Origin: Hoeflea_A sp965228435
GTDB lineage: Bacteria > Pseudomonadota > Alphaproteobacteria > Rhizobiales > Rhizobiaceae
Length of the DNA stretch: 64,000 nt
NCBI GenBank assembly: GCA_965228435.1
Contig: OZ245818.1
Coordinates: forward strand, 7,378,001 to 7,442,000
Direction of reading: 5' to 3'
Part shown: one piece after another, positions 34,777-43,525 of the stretch
Numbering within the stretch: the first letter of the stretch is position 1
Layout: every line of letters starts with the position of its first letter
Translations under genes and position numbers: made by a program
Notes under the pieces: generated by a model
What the model was told of the DNA's origin: nothing
Database searches by the model: none
Seen by the model: only the letters and a program-made list of their open reading frames with translations

Positions 34777-35993
34777 CCCACCAAGGCGCCATGAACCAGC
34801 GCCTTGAGCTCTGCCCTACTGGGATAGCTGCTGGACGGCATCAATTGGGTGAAGAAAACACCGGTGAGTTGCTCAACCGGGTCGGTCCAGAAATAGGTGC
34901 TGGCGAGGCCGCCCCAGCCGAAATCTCCAACCGAGCCGATCATTCCCGACTGCCCGGCACTCAGCACCAGACTGCCGCCGATGCCGAAGCCAAACCCCTC
35001 CATCGGCATTTCCGCGAAGGAGCGCGGGCCCATCGAAGCGATGTCTCCTGCCAGATGGTTGCTGCGCATGAAGGCAACTGTTCGCGGCGACAGCAGACGG
35101 GCACCATCGAGTGAGCCGCCGCAACGCAGCATCTCACCGAACCGGAAATAGTCGCCAAGGGTGGAGACCAATCCACCGCCGCCCGAAAAGGTCTCGACAT
35201 GGGGTGCAAGGAATTCGCTCTGGCGTGCCGGATCGACCAGGTGAAGGTTCTCCGTTTCCGTTTTGAGGTAGCAGTCCGCAAAGCGTGCGACCTTCTCATC
35301 CGGCACCGAAAACGCCGTGTCGACCATCCCGAGTGGTTCGAAAATCTGCGTCTGCAGGACTTGATCAAGGGGCTGACCGGAAATCACCTCGATGACGCGT
35401 CCGATGATGTCGATGCCGACCGAATACTCCCAACGGGAACCTGGCCGAAACGCGAGCGGCATCGCAGCCGCGCGCTTGACTGCTGTTTCCAGTCCACCCG
35501 TTGACGGACCGAAACCGACAGCGTGTTCAGCATAATACTGAGACAGCAATCCCGGATTGAAGTCGTAGGTCATGCCGCTGGTGTGGGTGAGCAACTGGTG
35601 GAGCGTCGGTGGCGCGATTTCTTCTGTCTGATCAATGCGGGTCGCTCCGTCGACCAGAGCGTGGCAACGCGAGAACTCCGGCAGGAACGCCGAAATGGAT
35701 GTGCCCAGGTGTAGCAACCCTTGCTCATAGAGCATCATCAATGCCACCGACGTAACTGGCTTGGTCATTGAATAGATGCGCACGATCGTGTCGCGCTCGT
35801 AAGGTTGCCCCGTATCCATGGACCGAAGACCGGCGGTCGCCAAATGAACGATTTCGCCGTTGCGTGCGATCAGCACCGAAGAACCCGAATAGCGCCCGGT
35901 ATCGATGCTGCGCTGCATCCAATGGTCGATACGGGCGAGCCTCGACGGGTCGAACCCCTGGCTTGAGGGATCGGAAACCGGCTCAATTGTCAT
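34773..35993 (-). CDS. Serine hydrolase of the beta-lactamase/class C family
   Basis: A 406-residue protein with the penicillin-binding/beta-lactamase-like active site: SxxK as SMTK near residue 76 and a YxN-type motif present as YSV (WEYSVGIDI). Relatives include esterases, D-aminopeptidases and beta-lactamase-like enzymes. No clear signal peptide is present, so it is probably cytoplasmic and an esterase or amidase rather than an antibiotic-hydrolysing enzyme. It lies 59 nt beyond the end of the Liv-type ABC operon on the same strand and could act on the imported compound, which is speculation. Confidence 0.85.
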   Translation of the reverse strand: MTIEPVSDPSSQGFDPSRLARIDHWMQRSIDTGRYSGSSVLIARNGEIVHLATAGLRSMDTGQPYERDTIVRIYSMTKPVTSVALMMLYEQGLLHLGTSISAFLPEFSRCHALVDGATRIDQTEEIAPPTLHQLLTHTSGMTYDFNPGLLSQYYAEHAVGFGPSTGGLETAVKRAAAMPLAFRPGSRWEYSVGIDIIGRVIEVISGQPLDQVLQTQIFEPLGMVDTAFSVPDEKVARFADCYLKTETENLHLVDPARQSEFLAPHVETFSGGGGLVSTLGDYFRFGEMLRCGGSLDGARLLSPRTVAFMRSNHLAGDIASMGPRSFAEMPMEGFGFGIGGSLVLSAGQSGMIGSVGDFGWGGLASTYFWTDPVEQLTGVFFTQLMPSSSYPSRAELKALVHGALVG

Positions 35994-36052
35994 GGATATT
36001 CCTTCTTAACCGGACCTTGCCGTCAAATATGCCACCTTAATGACAATGACTT

Positions 36053-36754
36053 CTATACCTCAAGCCATTCCTTGCGCACGGATTCATCGGCCTGCAGCTG
36101 CGCCGGGGTGCCTTCGAAAACGATGTGACCGTGTCCCATGACGTAGACGCGGGATGAAATGCGCATCGCAATGGTCAACTTCTGCTCGACCAGCAAAATC
36201 GACACGCCGCGTTCGGCAATTCGCTCAAGCAGTTCGCCGACCTGCTGAACGATTTTCGGTGCCAGTCCTTCGGTCGGCTCGTCGATCATGATCACCGATG
36301 GATCGCCCATGAGCGTCCGGCAGATGGTGAGCATCTGTTTCTCGCCGCCGGAGAGGACAGAGGCTTCCACGTCGGCGCGTTCGCGCAAGTTGGAGAACAG
36401 GTCGAACATGTCCTCCAGGGACCATCGCCCCTCTCCGTCCTTTTGCCCCGGTTTCAGGCCGAGAATTAGGTTTTGCCGGGTGGTCATGCCGGGAAAGATA
36501 TCGCGGTTTTCGGGGACATAGCCGATGCCGGCCTGAGCAATTTCGTAGGGCTTTTTTCCGACCGTTTCCTCACCCTTGAACAGCACCGACCCCGTCGGAG
36601 GAACCTCCCCCATGATCGCCTTGCAAGTGGTGGACCGCCCAACACCGTTGCGCCCCAACAGCGCGACGATTTCACCTTCTCCCACTTCGAAATTGACGCC
36701 CTGAAGGATGTGGCTCTTGCCGTAATAGGCGTGCAGATCGTGCACTTTCAGCAT
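36053..36754 (-). CDS. Branched-chain amino acid-type ABC transporter ATPase (LivF-like)
   Basis: A 233-residue ATPase subunit of a Liv-type importer. The Walker A motif reads GRNGVGRST, with Arg in place of the usual Lys; the codon is CGG on the coding strand. The signature LSGGEKQML, Walker B VIMIDEPTEGL and the LivF-type VEQ switch are normal, so the protein is likely functional. It is the last gene of the five-gene operon and starts within the stop codon of the LivG-like gene (TGATG). Confidence 0.92.
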   Translation of the reverse strand: MLKVHDLHAYYGKSHILQGVNFEVGEGEIVALLGRNGVGRSTTCKAIMGEVPPTGSVLFKGEETVGKKPYEIAQAGIGYVPENRDIFPGMTTRQNLILGLKPGQKDGEGRWSLEDMFDLFSNLRERADVEASVLSGGEKQMLTICRTLMGDPSVIMIDEPTEGLAPKIVQQVGELLERIAERGVSILLVEQKLTIAMRISSRVYVMGHGHIVFEGTPAQLQADESVRKEWLEV

Positions 36755-37515
36755 CAGCCCTCTGCCTCCAAAACCGTGCCCAGATAGGCTTCCTGAACTG
36801 CCTTGCTGGCCCGCACATTTTCCGGCGTGTCGCTGGCGATGATCTCGCCATAGACCAGAACCGATATGCGATCGGCCAGATCGAAAACGACGCCCATGTC
36901 GTGTTCGACGATGATCAGTGTCTTGCCCTCGGTCACGTCGCGGATGAGGCCGACGGTATAGTCCGTCTCGGAAGCGCTCATGCCCGCCGTCGGCTCGTCC
37001 AGCATGATGATATCTGCGCCGCCGGCGATGGTGATGCCGATTTCCAGCGCCCGCTGTTCTGCATAGGTGAGCACGCCCGCCACAACGTCTCGGCGGGCAG
37101 TCATGTTGATGCGTTCGAGGATCTCTTCAGCACGCTCAGTGACATCCTTTCGGCGATTGATCAGGTGCCAAAAGGAGTATTTGTAGTCCATTGTCCACAG
37201 CAGGCCGCAGCGTATGTTCTCGAACACGGACATGCGGGGAAAGATGTTGGTGATCTGAAAACTGCGACTGAGCCCGAGACGGTTGATCTGATACGGCTTC
37301 AAACCGGTCACGTCCGATCCGTGCAGGAAGACTCCACCGGAAGTCGGCTGGTACTTGCCGGTTATCAGATTGAACAGGGTCGATTTGCCGGCACCGTTGG
37401 GACCGATGATCGCGTGACGTTCACCCTTGGCAATACGCAGGTCCACGCCTCGAATGATCTGGGCAAGCCCGAAACTCTTGTGCAGGGTGCGCAATTCGAT
37501 GGCTGGCGCGCTCAT
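36754..37515 (-). CDS. Branched-chain amino acid-type ABC transporter ATPase (LivG-like)
   Basis: A 253-residue ATPase with a canonical Walker A (GPNGAGKST), a long LivG-type insertion (INRLGLSRSFQITNIFPRMSVFENI), a degenerate signature in the TYAEQRALEIG segment as is normal for LivG proteins, and Walker B IIMLDEPTAGMS with the LIVEHDM switch. It pairs with the LivF-like subunit to drive uptake. Its start overlaps the LivM-like stop by 4 nt (ATGA), so the subunits are made together. Confidence 0.93.
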   Translation of the reverse strand: MSAPAIELRTLHKSFGLAQIIRGVDLRIAKGERHAIIGPNGAGKSTLFNLITGKYQPTSGGVFLHGSDVTGLKPYQINRLGLSRSFQITNIFPRMSVFENIRCGLLWTMDYKYSFWHLINRRKDVTERAEEILERINMTARRDVVAGVLTYAEQRALEIGITIAGGADIIMLDEPTAGMSASETDYTVGLIRDVTEGKTLIIVEHDMGVVFDLADRISVLVYGEIIASDTPENVRASKAVQEAYLGTVLEAEG

Positions 37516-38804
37516 GGCGATCCACCCTCATGGGTCGCCTCGGCCCAGGCCTCGCGAAGCTCGGGCGCCAGCCGCGAGATGACGAAGAAGCTGGCCGCCG
37601 CCAACGCCAGCGTCACGATAAGCGGCAAGACACCATGGGCATTGAACGTAATCCAGTAAAGGGTCATTTCCTCTTCGCCAATCGCGGCATGGCGAGAATG
37701 GAAGAGGATCTCAAGCGCCGCTGCTGTAGACAAGACGAAGAGCAAAGCCGGCAGGAACATCTTCAGATATGGCCCAGCCAGCAGCCCGATCTTGCCGAGC
37801 TGCAGCGGACGGGCATGCATCGCGACGAGGCCAGTGAGCCCGGCCGGGAAGAACATCACCGTCAGCACGAAAAGAAGCCCGAGATAAAGCGCCCAGATCT
37901 CGGTGTAGAGGCTCAGCACGGTCTGCAGCAGCGTAAACACCACGGCGCCGACAATCGGCCCAACGAAGAACCCGACGCCACCGAGAAAGGTGACCAGAAG
38001 AATCGAGCCGGAGGTGGCAAGGTTCAGGTTCTCTTCAGTTAGAATCTCGAAATTGATTGCAAAAAGCGCCCCGGCAACGCCAGCAAAAAATCCGGACGCA
38101 CAAAAGGAGATCCAGCGCACATGGCGTTGAGAATAGCCGAGGAACTCGGCCCGTTCCGGATTATCACGCACCGCATTGGCAATGCGGCCGATGGGTGTGC
38201 GTGAGAACAGGAACATCGCCACGGCGGATAACAGCAGCCAGATGGCGGTCAGATAGTAGACTTCTCGCTGGGAGGCGAAGTCGAGACCGAGCACCGTTGG
38301 TCCCATTGTACGGTCCCCGCTGATGCCCTCTTCACCGCCGAAAAACGCCACGATGATGATCGAACAGGCGGCAATCAGTTCGCCAACCCCAAGCGATATC
38401 ATGGCAAACACTGTCCCCGCTCGCCGGGTCGAGAAACTGCCGATGAGGAAAGCAAAGAAAAGGCCGAAAAGCCCACCAAAGACCGGCAGCAGGGGCAGCG
38501 GCAGATACAGGTCGTCATACTCAACCATGTTGAGGAGATGCATGCAGAAAAAGCCGCCGAGCCCCATGTAGACCGCATGGCCGAATGAAAGCATGCCGCC
38601 CTGGCCCAGGAGCATGTTGTAGGACAGCGCAAACACAATGGTAATGGCCATCTGGTTCATCACCGTCAGCGCCGACCGCGACGGAAAGATCTGCGGCAAA
38701 GCCAGCAGGAACAGGGCAGCGATAATCCAGGGCAGCAGTGCCTTCCAGGGCAGCAATGCTGTGGCCTGTCCAGATGATGCAGCGGTTCGGTTCAGGTCGC
38801 TCAT
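37512..38804 (-). CDS. Branched-chain amino acid-type ABC permease (LivM-like), C-terminally extended
   Basis: A 430-residue permease. The LivM core includes the phrases LSYNMLLGQGGMLSFGHAVYMGLGG and RTPIGRIANAVRDNPERAEFLGYS (the cytoplasmic contact loop) and the end SLYTEIWALYLGLLFVLTVMFFPAGLTGL. After this usual end, about 100 more residues contain two further hydrophobic helices and a charged tail. The ATG at 38804 overlaps the LivH-like stop by 4 nt and is chosen over a longer open frame to 38906. Confidence 0.9.
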   Translation of the reverse strand: MSDLNRTAASSGQATALLPWKALLPWIIAALFLLALPQIFPSRSALTVMNQMAITIVFALSYNMLLGQGGMLSFGHAVYMGLGGFFCMHLLNMVEYDDLYLPLPLLPVFGGLFGLFFAFLIGSFSTRRAGTVFAMISLGVGELIAACSIIIVAFFGGEEGISGDRTMGPTVLGLDFASQREVYYLTAIWLLLSAVAMFLFSRTPIGRIANAVRDNPERAEFLGYSQRHVRWISFCASGFFAGVAGALFAINFEILTEENLNLATSGSILLVTFLGGVGFFVGPIVGAVVFTLLQTVLSLYTEIWALYLGLLFVLTVMFFPAGLTGLVAMHARPLQLGKIGLLAGPYLKMFLPALLFVLSTAAALEILFHSRHAAIGEEEMTLYWITFNAHGVLPLIVTLALAAASFFVISRLAPELREAWAEATHEGGSP

Positions 38805-39757
38805 GTTTCGCGTTTCCCGAACAGGCCTTGCGGCCTGATGACCAGCACCAGCACCATCAAAAGATACGGCAGGATCGGACCGATTTGCGGCAGGGTGAGG
38901 CTCCACAGGTCTGCAAGCGGATGGTCCGAGAGATCAACCGGCTCAGAAAAGCCGATGGCCGTCAGGATATCGGCCATTCTGACGTTGTAGGAAGCCGCAA
39001 ATGTCTGAATCCAGCCAATGAGCAGCGACGCGACAAGCGCACCCCACAGGGAACCGAGCCCGCCGATGACGATCGTCACAAAGACAATCGACCCAAGCAG
39101 CACCGCCATGCCGGGAAAGGTACCGAGCACGGGTCCGGCGATGACACCGGCGAGACCGGCCATAGCCGTGCCGACACCGAAAACACCCATGAATACAAGC
39201 GGTACATTGTGTCCGAGGTTCTGAACCGTGTTCGGATAGGACAATGCGGCCTGAATGATCAGCCCGATGCGGGTCTTGGTGAGGATGTAGAGCAACACCA
39301 GAAAGATCCCCATCGAAATGAAGATCATGAAAACCTTGTAAGCCGGAAAGGAGTTACCGGCGATGGCGAAGGCGGAGAATTCCAAAATCGCTGGCTCGTC
39401 ATAAGCCATCTGATTCTTGCCCCAGAAGAACTGGACCACCTCCTCGATCAGCAACGCCAGTCCGAAGGTAAAAATCAGCTCGGGCACATGTCCGAATTGG
39501 TGCACTCGTCGCAAACCGTAGCGTTCGATCAGAGCGCCCACCACGCCGACGATGACCGGCGCAACGATAAGGCCTGGCCAGAACCCCACATAGGTGCTGA
39601 TCTGGTAGCCGAAATAGGCGCCCAGCATGTAGAAGCTCGCATGGGCAAAATTGAGCACGCCCATCATCGAGAAAATCAGGGTCAGGCCGCTGCACAGCAT
39701 GAACAGCAGCAGGCCTGTGACGAGGCCATCGAGAATGTTGACGATGAATAAGGACAA
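38801..39757 (-). CDS. Branched-chain amino acid-type ABC permease (LivH-like)
   Basis: A 318-residue inner-membrane permease with the LivH family pattern: LNFAHASFYMLGAY near the N-terminus, a cytoplasmic RTRIGLIIQAALSYPNTVQNLGHN-like contact region, and the glycine-rich VTIVIGGLGSLWGALVASLLIG segment near the C-terminus. It forms the channel with the LivM-like subunit. The gene follows the binding-protein gene after a 63-nt spacer that holds a strong hairpin. Confidence 0.93.
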   Translation of the reverse strand: MSLFIVNILDGLVTGLLLFMLCSGLTLIFSMMGVLNFAHASFYMLGAYFGYQISTYVGFWPGLIVAPVIVGVVGALIERYGLRRVHQFGHVPELIFTFGLALLIEEVVQFFWGKNQMAYDEPAILEFSAFAIAGNSFPAYKVFMIFISMGIFLVLLYILTKTRIGLIIQAALSYPNTVQNLGHNVPLVFMGVFGVGTAMAGLAGVIAGPVLGTFPGMAVLLGSIVFVTIVIGGLGSLWGALVASLLIGWIQTFAASYNVRMADILTAIGFSEPVDLSDHPLADLWSLTLPQIGPILPYLLMVLVLVIRPQGLFGKRET

Positions 39758-39788
39758 CGAATAACTCCCGGAACGCCTTAACGGTGAT

Positions 39789-39809
39789 GGGCCGCCGAGA
39801 CGGCGGCCC
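39789..39809 (-). repeat. Intercistronic hairpin between binding-protein and permease genes
   Basis: A perfect 8-bp stem, GGGCCGCC with GGCGGCCC, and a 5-nt loop lie 11 nt beyond the binding-protein stop. There is no U tract, so it more probably protects or attenuates the transcript than terminates it, raising the level of binding protein relative to the membrane subunits. Confidence 0.6.
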
Positions 39810-39820
39810 TTCGACGTTTG

Positions 39821-41068
39821 CTATTCCGGACGCTTCATGTCGCAGGTGGTCGGCGCATCCGCGGAGGCCATCTTGACCGTGCTTTCGACAAGCACTCCGA
39901 ACCCGGAATTGTCATAGTCGAAGACAACCCCGTCATCGGTATGGGCCATGATATGAACATCCTGGATCAACTGGTGGTCCTGCGGACGCATCACGAGCTT
40001 GGTTCCCCAGATTGAATCGTGCTCCATGCCCTCAAGAGCCTTGCCGACCGCCACCATATCGGTTGCCGTTCCGGCCTCGTTGATCGCTTTGGCCAGCATT
40101 TCGACCACGTTGACGATGCGGGCCTGGGCCATATCGACGTCAGGATACTTCTCCTTGAACGCTGTTACGAAGTCGCTCGCCCGGTCGGATGCCGGAGGGT
40201 TGAGCTGCCCCTCGGATACGAGCTTCAAGACACCTTTGCCATCTTCGCCAAACGTCTTGGTGATGCCTGTGGACGCGGCATAGTACGTGTAGATCGGTTT
40301 CTCGAAGCCAGCCTCGATGACCGACTTTCCAAGACCGACCATGTCGGCGCCCCAGTTGCCAGTGATGATGGCGTCGGCCTCCGAAGCGATGATCTTACGG
40401 GCGTAAGGCGTGAAATCCTTGACCTTGCCGATGGGATGAAGCTCGTTGCCGACGATCTCGATATCAGGCCGTTTTTCGCCGAGCATTTTCACTGCGGCAG
40501 CCGCGACAGCCTTACCGAAGGAATAGTCCTGCCCGATCAAATAGACCTTCTTGATGGAGTCGTCACCGGCGATAACGTCGGTCAGTGCGTCCATCTTGAT
40601 GTCTGCATTGGCGTCGAAGCGGAAATGCCAGAAGTTGCATTTGTCATTGGTCAGCGCCGGGTCGACCGCCGAGTAGTTCAGGAAGATGACCTGCTGATCC
40701 GGGTTGCGCCGATTGTGCTTGTTCACAGCATCGGTGATGGCGTTGGCCACACCCGACGAGTTGCCCTGAGCAATAAAGCGGATGCCCTGGTCTATGGCAA
40801 CCTGGAGTTGGATAAGAGATTCCTTGGGGCTGATCTTGTTGTCGAACGGAACGATTTCAAACATCTGGCCGTCCAGAACACCGCCGTTCTTGTTCACCAA
40901 TTCCTCTGAGGCAAACTGAAATTGTGTCAAACCCTGTTCGCCGGTCGCCGCGAAGGGCCCCGACAACGGATCGATAAATGCGATTTTCACCGTATCGGCG
41001 GCGTAGCTTGCCGTCGCGCTAAGACCCGCCAATGCGGCGGCAGCCAGAAGTCCAGTCAGTCTGTTCAT
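39821..41068 (-). CDS. ABC transporter substrate-binding protein (Liv/amide type)
   Basis: A 415-residue periplasmic binding protein, first gene of the Liv-type operon. A Sec signal peptide (residues 1-23, cleavage after SYA) leads into the type I fold beginning VKIAFIDPLSGPFAATGEQGL, with the hinge and ligand-region phrases typical of the Peripla_BP_6 group (LNYSAVDPALTND, LIGQDYSFGKAV, NWGADMVGL). It is longer than LivJ/LivK (about 345 mature residues). The ligand is not predictable; amino acids, amides or urea-like compounds are possible. Confidence 0.9.
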   Translation of the reverse strand: MNRLTGLLAAAALAGLSATASYAADTVKIAFIDPLSGPFAATGEQGLTQFQFASEELVNKNGGVLDGQMFEIVPFDNKISPKESLIQLQVAIDQGIRFIAQGNSSGVANAITDAVNKHNRRNPDQQVIFLNYSAVDPALTNDKCNFWHFRFDANADIKMDALTDVIAGDDSIKKVYLIGQDYSFGKAVAAAAVKMLGEKRPDIEIVGNELHPIGKVKDFTPYARKIIASEADAIITGNWGADMVGLGKSVIEAGFEKPIYTYYAASTGITKTFGEDGKGVLKLVSEGQLNPPASDRASDFVTAFKEKYPDVDMAQARIVNVVEMLAKAINEAGTATDMVAVGKALEGMEHDSIWGTKLVMRPQDHQLIQDVHIMAHTDDGVVFDYDNSGFGVLVESTVKMASADAPTTCDMKRPE

Positions 41069-41215
41069 GTTGTTGTTTCCTCCCGAGTTCCCGAGTTGCG
41101 TCGCGGTGGGAACCCCGCCGCGTCGACCCTCGATACGGAACCGTAACCCGAATGAAGCGGCTCATTCAAGGCGCGTTTGAGCAGACGAAGAGGCTAGGCC
41201 AAGCTTCGCCTCATC

Positions 41216-41236
41216 AACCCCCGGAGAGCTGGGGTT
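41216..41236 (-). terminator. Possible terminator after nadC
   Basis: Immediately after the nadC stop an AACCCC/GGGGTT inverted repeat with a short loop can form on the minus strand. No U tract follows, so termination is uncertain; the element may only mark the transcript end. Confidence 0.3.
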
Positions 41237-42094
41237 TCAGTTGATTGAAATGTCGAGACCGACGTCGAGTGGCGACGCTGCCATCGTGATCTTGGATGTC
41301 GAAATGTAATCGACGCCGGTTTCGGCTATCGCCCTCACCGTCTTGAGGTCGACATTGCCGGATGCTTCCAGAACAGCGCGCCCGGCGTTGATCCGCACTG
41401 CTTCGCGCAGCATGTCCGGCCCCATATTATCCAGAAGGACGACCTCCGCTTCAACGGACAAGGCTTCTTCCAACTGCGCCAATGTGTCAACTTCCACCTC
41501 AACGCTGACCAGGTGACCGGCAAACGACTTCGCGGCTTCGACGGCCGCCGCGACGCCACCGGAGATGGCGATGTGATTATCCTTGATCAAAATCGCATCA
41601 TCCAAACCGAAGCGGTGATTGGAGCCGCCACCACAACGTACCGCGTATTTTTCCAGGGCCCGCAGACCCGGCAAAGTCTTGCGTGTGCAGCAGATCCGTG
41701 CCGCGGTTCCGGCAACTCTGTCGACATAAGCGGCCGTGTCGGTCGCAACGCCCGAGAGGTGCATGAGGAAATTGAGAGCCACGCGTTCGGCTGCCAGAAC
41801 GGCACGGGCATCGCCTTCAATATGCGCAAGCTTTTGGCCTGATACGACCGGATTGGCGTCCGCCAGCAGGACGTCAACCTCAATGCGACTGTCCATTGCT
41901 CTGAACGCCTCTCGCACCAGCGGCAGCCCGGCTACAAACCCGTCCTGGCGGCTCGCAAGAGATGCAACCGCCTTCGCATCAGGCCCGATTGTCGCCTGGC
42001 TGGTTATGTCGCCGGCTCGCCCCAAGTCTTCTTCCAGCGCCATACGCACGCTTCGTTCAACCAGCAGCGACGGCAGTTCCGGTGGCAAATTCAT
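41237..42094 (-). CDS. nadC: Nicotinate-nucleotide pyrophosphorylase (quinolinate phosphoribosyltransferase)
   Basis: Converts quinolinate and PRPP to nicotinate mononucleotide in de novo NAD synthesis. The 285 residues show the family signatures: CTRKTLPGLRALEKYAVRCGG with its Arg/Lys pair, the HRFGL motif, ILIKDNH, and the C-terminal EASGNVDLKTVRAIAETGVDYIS barrel-end. It follows nadA after 57 nt on the same strand; there is no room for nadB between them, unlike the common nadABC order. Confidence 0.95.
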   Translation of the reverse strand: MNLPPELPSLLVERSVRMALEEDLGRAGDITSQATIGPDAKAVASLASRQDGFVAGLPLVREAFRAMDSRIEVDVLLADANPVVSGQKLAHIEGDARAVLAAERVALNFLMHLSGVATDTAAYVDRVAGTAARICCTRKTLPGLRALEKYAVRCGGGSNHRFGLDDAILIKDNHIAISGGVAAAVEAAKSFAGHLVSVEVEVDTLAQLEEALSVEAEVVLLDNMGPDMLREAVRINAGRAVLEASGNVDLKTVRAIAETGVDYISTSKITMAASPLDVGLDISIN

Positions 42095-42151
42095 GCGAGG
42101 ACCCCCATTCGATGGTGTCGCGAAGATGGTCGCCCCCGACTGCCGGGCGCG

Positions 42152-43234
42152 CTAATTGCTTAGAGCTATCATGCGCTCCACGGCAAGACGAGCGCCATCT
42201 GCGATGGCCGGTTCGACCGTCACTTCTTCCTGCATGAAGACCAGGCTGTCCAGGATCTTCGGCAAAGTGATGCGCTTCATGTGCGGACACAGGTTGCAGG
42301 GTTTGATGAATTCGATGCCTTGCGTCTCAGCTTCGATGTTGGAAGCCATCGAGCACTCCGTGACCAGCAATACCTTACCCGGACGCTCTTCCTTGACGTA
42401 GTTGATCATGCCTGCGGTCGATCCCGAATAGTCGCAGACTGCGATTACATCCGGATGGCACTCCGGGTGACCAATGATCTGAATGGCCGGATCGACTTCC
42501 TTGTAGGCGAGCAATTCATCCGCAGTGAAACGTTCATGGACCTCGCAACGGCCCTTCCAGGTCAGGATGCGTTTGCTCGTCTGCTTTGCGATATTCATCG
42601 CCAGATATTCGTCCGGAATGCACAGCACCGTGTCGGAATCCAGGCTTTCGACGACCGCAAGTGCGTTCGATGACGTGCAGCAGATGTCCGTCTCCGCCTT
42701 CACCTCTGCCGACGTGTTGACGTAGGTGACCACCGGCACACCCGGATTGGCTCCCTTCAGCAGCCTGACATCGGCTCCCGTAATCGATTCCGAAAGAGAA
42801 CACCCTGCCTTCGTATCCGGGATCAATACGGTTTTGTGCGGGTTGAGAAGCTTTGACGTTTCCGCCATGAAGTGAACGCCGCACTGAACAATGATATCGG
42901 CGTCGACCTTTGATGCTTCAAGCGCCAATTGCAGGCTGTCGCCGACGATGTCGGATACGCAGTGGAAGATCTCGGGCGTCTGATAATTATGGGCCAGGAT
43001 CACCGCGCCCCGCTCCTTCTTCAGCCGGTTGATGGCGTGCACATAGGGTGCAAAGACAGGCCACTCGATCTCGGGGATATGATCTTTCACCCGAGCATAA
43101 AGGTGCGCGGTTTCGCGGGCGACCGCAGGTGTGTATTTCAGTTCCGGCATGTCAATCGCACCGAAACGCGCGGCGGCATTCAACGCGATTTGGGCATCAT
43201 CCACGGTCGTCACGGTTGTCTGGGTTGCGGGCAT
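42152..43234 (-). CDS. nadA: Quinolinate synthase A
   Basis: A [4Fe-4S] enzyme condensing iminoaspartate with dihydroxyacetone phosphate to quinolinate. The three cluster cysteines lie in the conserved segments VQCGVHFMAET, ETDICCTSSNA and CNLCPHMKRITL, and the family phrases LAHNYQTPEI and IGHPECHPDV are present. A long open frame to 43351 exists, but the ATG at 43234 has a near-perfect ribosome site (AAGGAGGG, 6 nt away), giving 360 residues. Its promoter region contains the palindrome at 43288-43302. It is followed by nadC. Confidence 0.95.
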   Translation of the reverse strand: MPATQTTVTTVDDAQIALNAAARFGAIDMPELKYTPAVARETAHLYARVKDHIPEIEWPVFAPYVHAINRLKKERGAVILAHNYQTPEIFHCVSDIVGDSLQLALEASKVDADIIVQCGVHFMAETSKLLNPHKTVLIPDTKAGCSLSESITGADVRLLKGANPGVPVVTYVNTSAEVKAETDICCTSSNALAVVESLDSDTVLCIPDEYLAMNIAKQTSKRILTWKGRCEVHERFTADELLAYKEVDPAIQIIGHPECHPDVIAVCDYSGSTAGMINYVKEERPGKVLLVTECSMASNIEAETQGIEFIKPCNLCPHMKRITLPKILDSLVFMQEEVTVEPAIADGARLAVERMIALSN

Positions 43235-43287
43235 GCTGAGCCCTCCTTCAACATCTTCGCCCAAAGTGGGTTCAGGCGATCTACTTT

Positions 43288-43302
43288 TGCTCACATTGAG
43301 CA
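43288..43302. promoter_or_regulatory. Palindrome TGCTCA-CAT-TGAGCA upstream of nadA, candidate NadQ operator
   Basis: A perfect 6-3-6 inverted repeat that extends, with one mismatch, to nine bases per arm (TTTTGCTCA / TGAGCATAA). Its centre is about 61 bp upstream of the nadA start; on the nadA strand it overlaps a TATGCT that could be a -10 hexamer. It lies in the gap shared with the divergent MFS gene. A NadQ-type regulator gene is present at 30652-31632. Confidence 0.6.
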
Positions 43303-43431
43303 TAAGCTGGTAGGGGTTATGTAAGGCGCTTGGTTTCCCGATGCAAGTCAAATCGCAAACACGGTTGAATAAAATCGGAAATACAACTCCAATTGATCAA
43401 AATCGCTGATGCATCACTCAAAAATGCTGCT

Positions 43432-43461
43432 TTGACACACCGAGCGACCACACCCTATGTC
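43432..43461 (+). promoter_or_regulatory. Candidate promoter of the MFS transporter gene
   Basis: A consensus -35 hexamer TTGACA (43432-43437) is followed after 18 bp by TATGTC (43456-43461), a weak -10. It lies about 65 bp before the MFS start codon. This is pattern-based only. Confidence 0.4.
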
Positions 43462-43525
43462 TTTGCTACAGCGACGGCGGCTACAAGCCGTGACAAACGC
43501 CAGAAAGCAATTTGCGGGGACGTGC

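Noticed and set aside
36620..36660. LivF-like gene as a pseudogene because of the Walker A change
   Set aside because: The frame, signature, Walker B and operon position are all intact; one substitution alone does not show loss of function.
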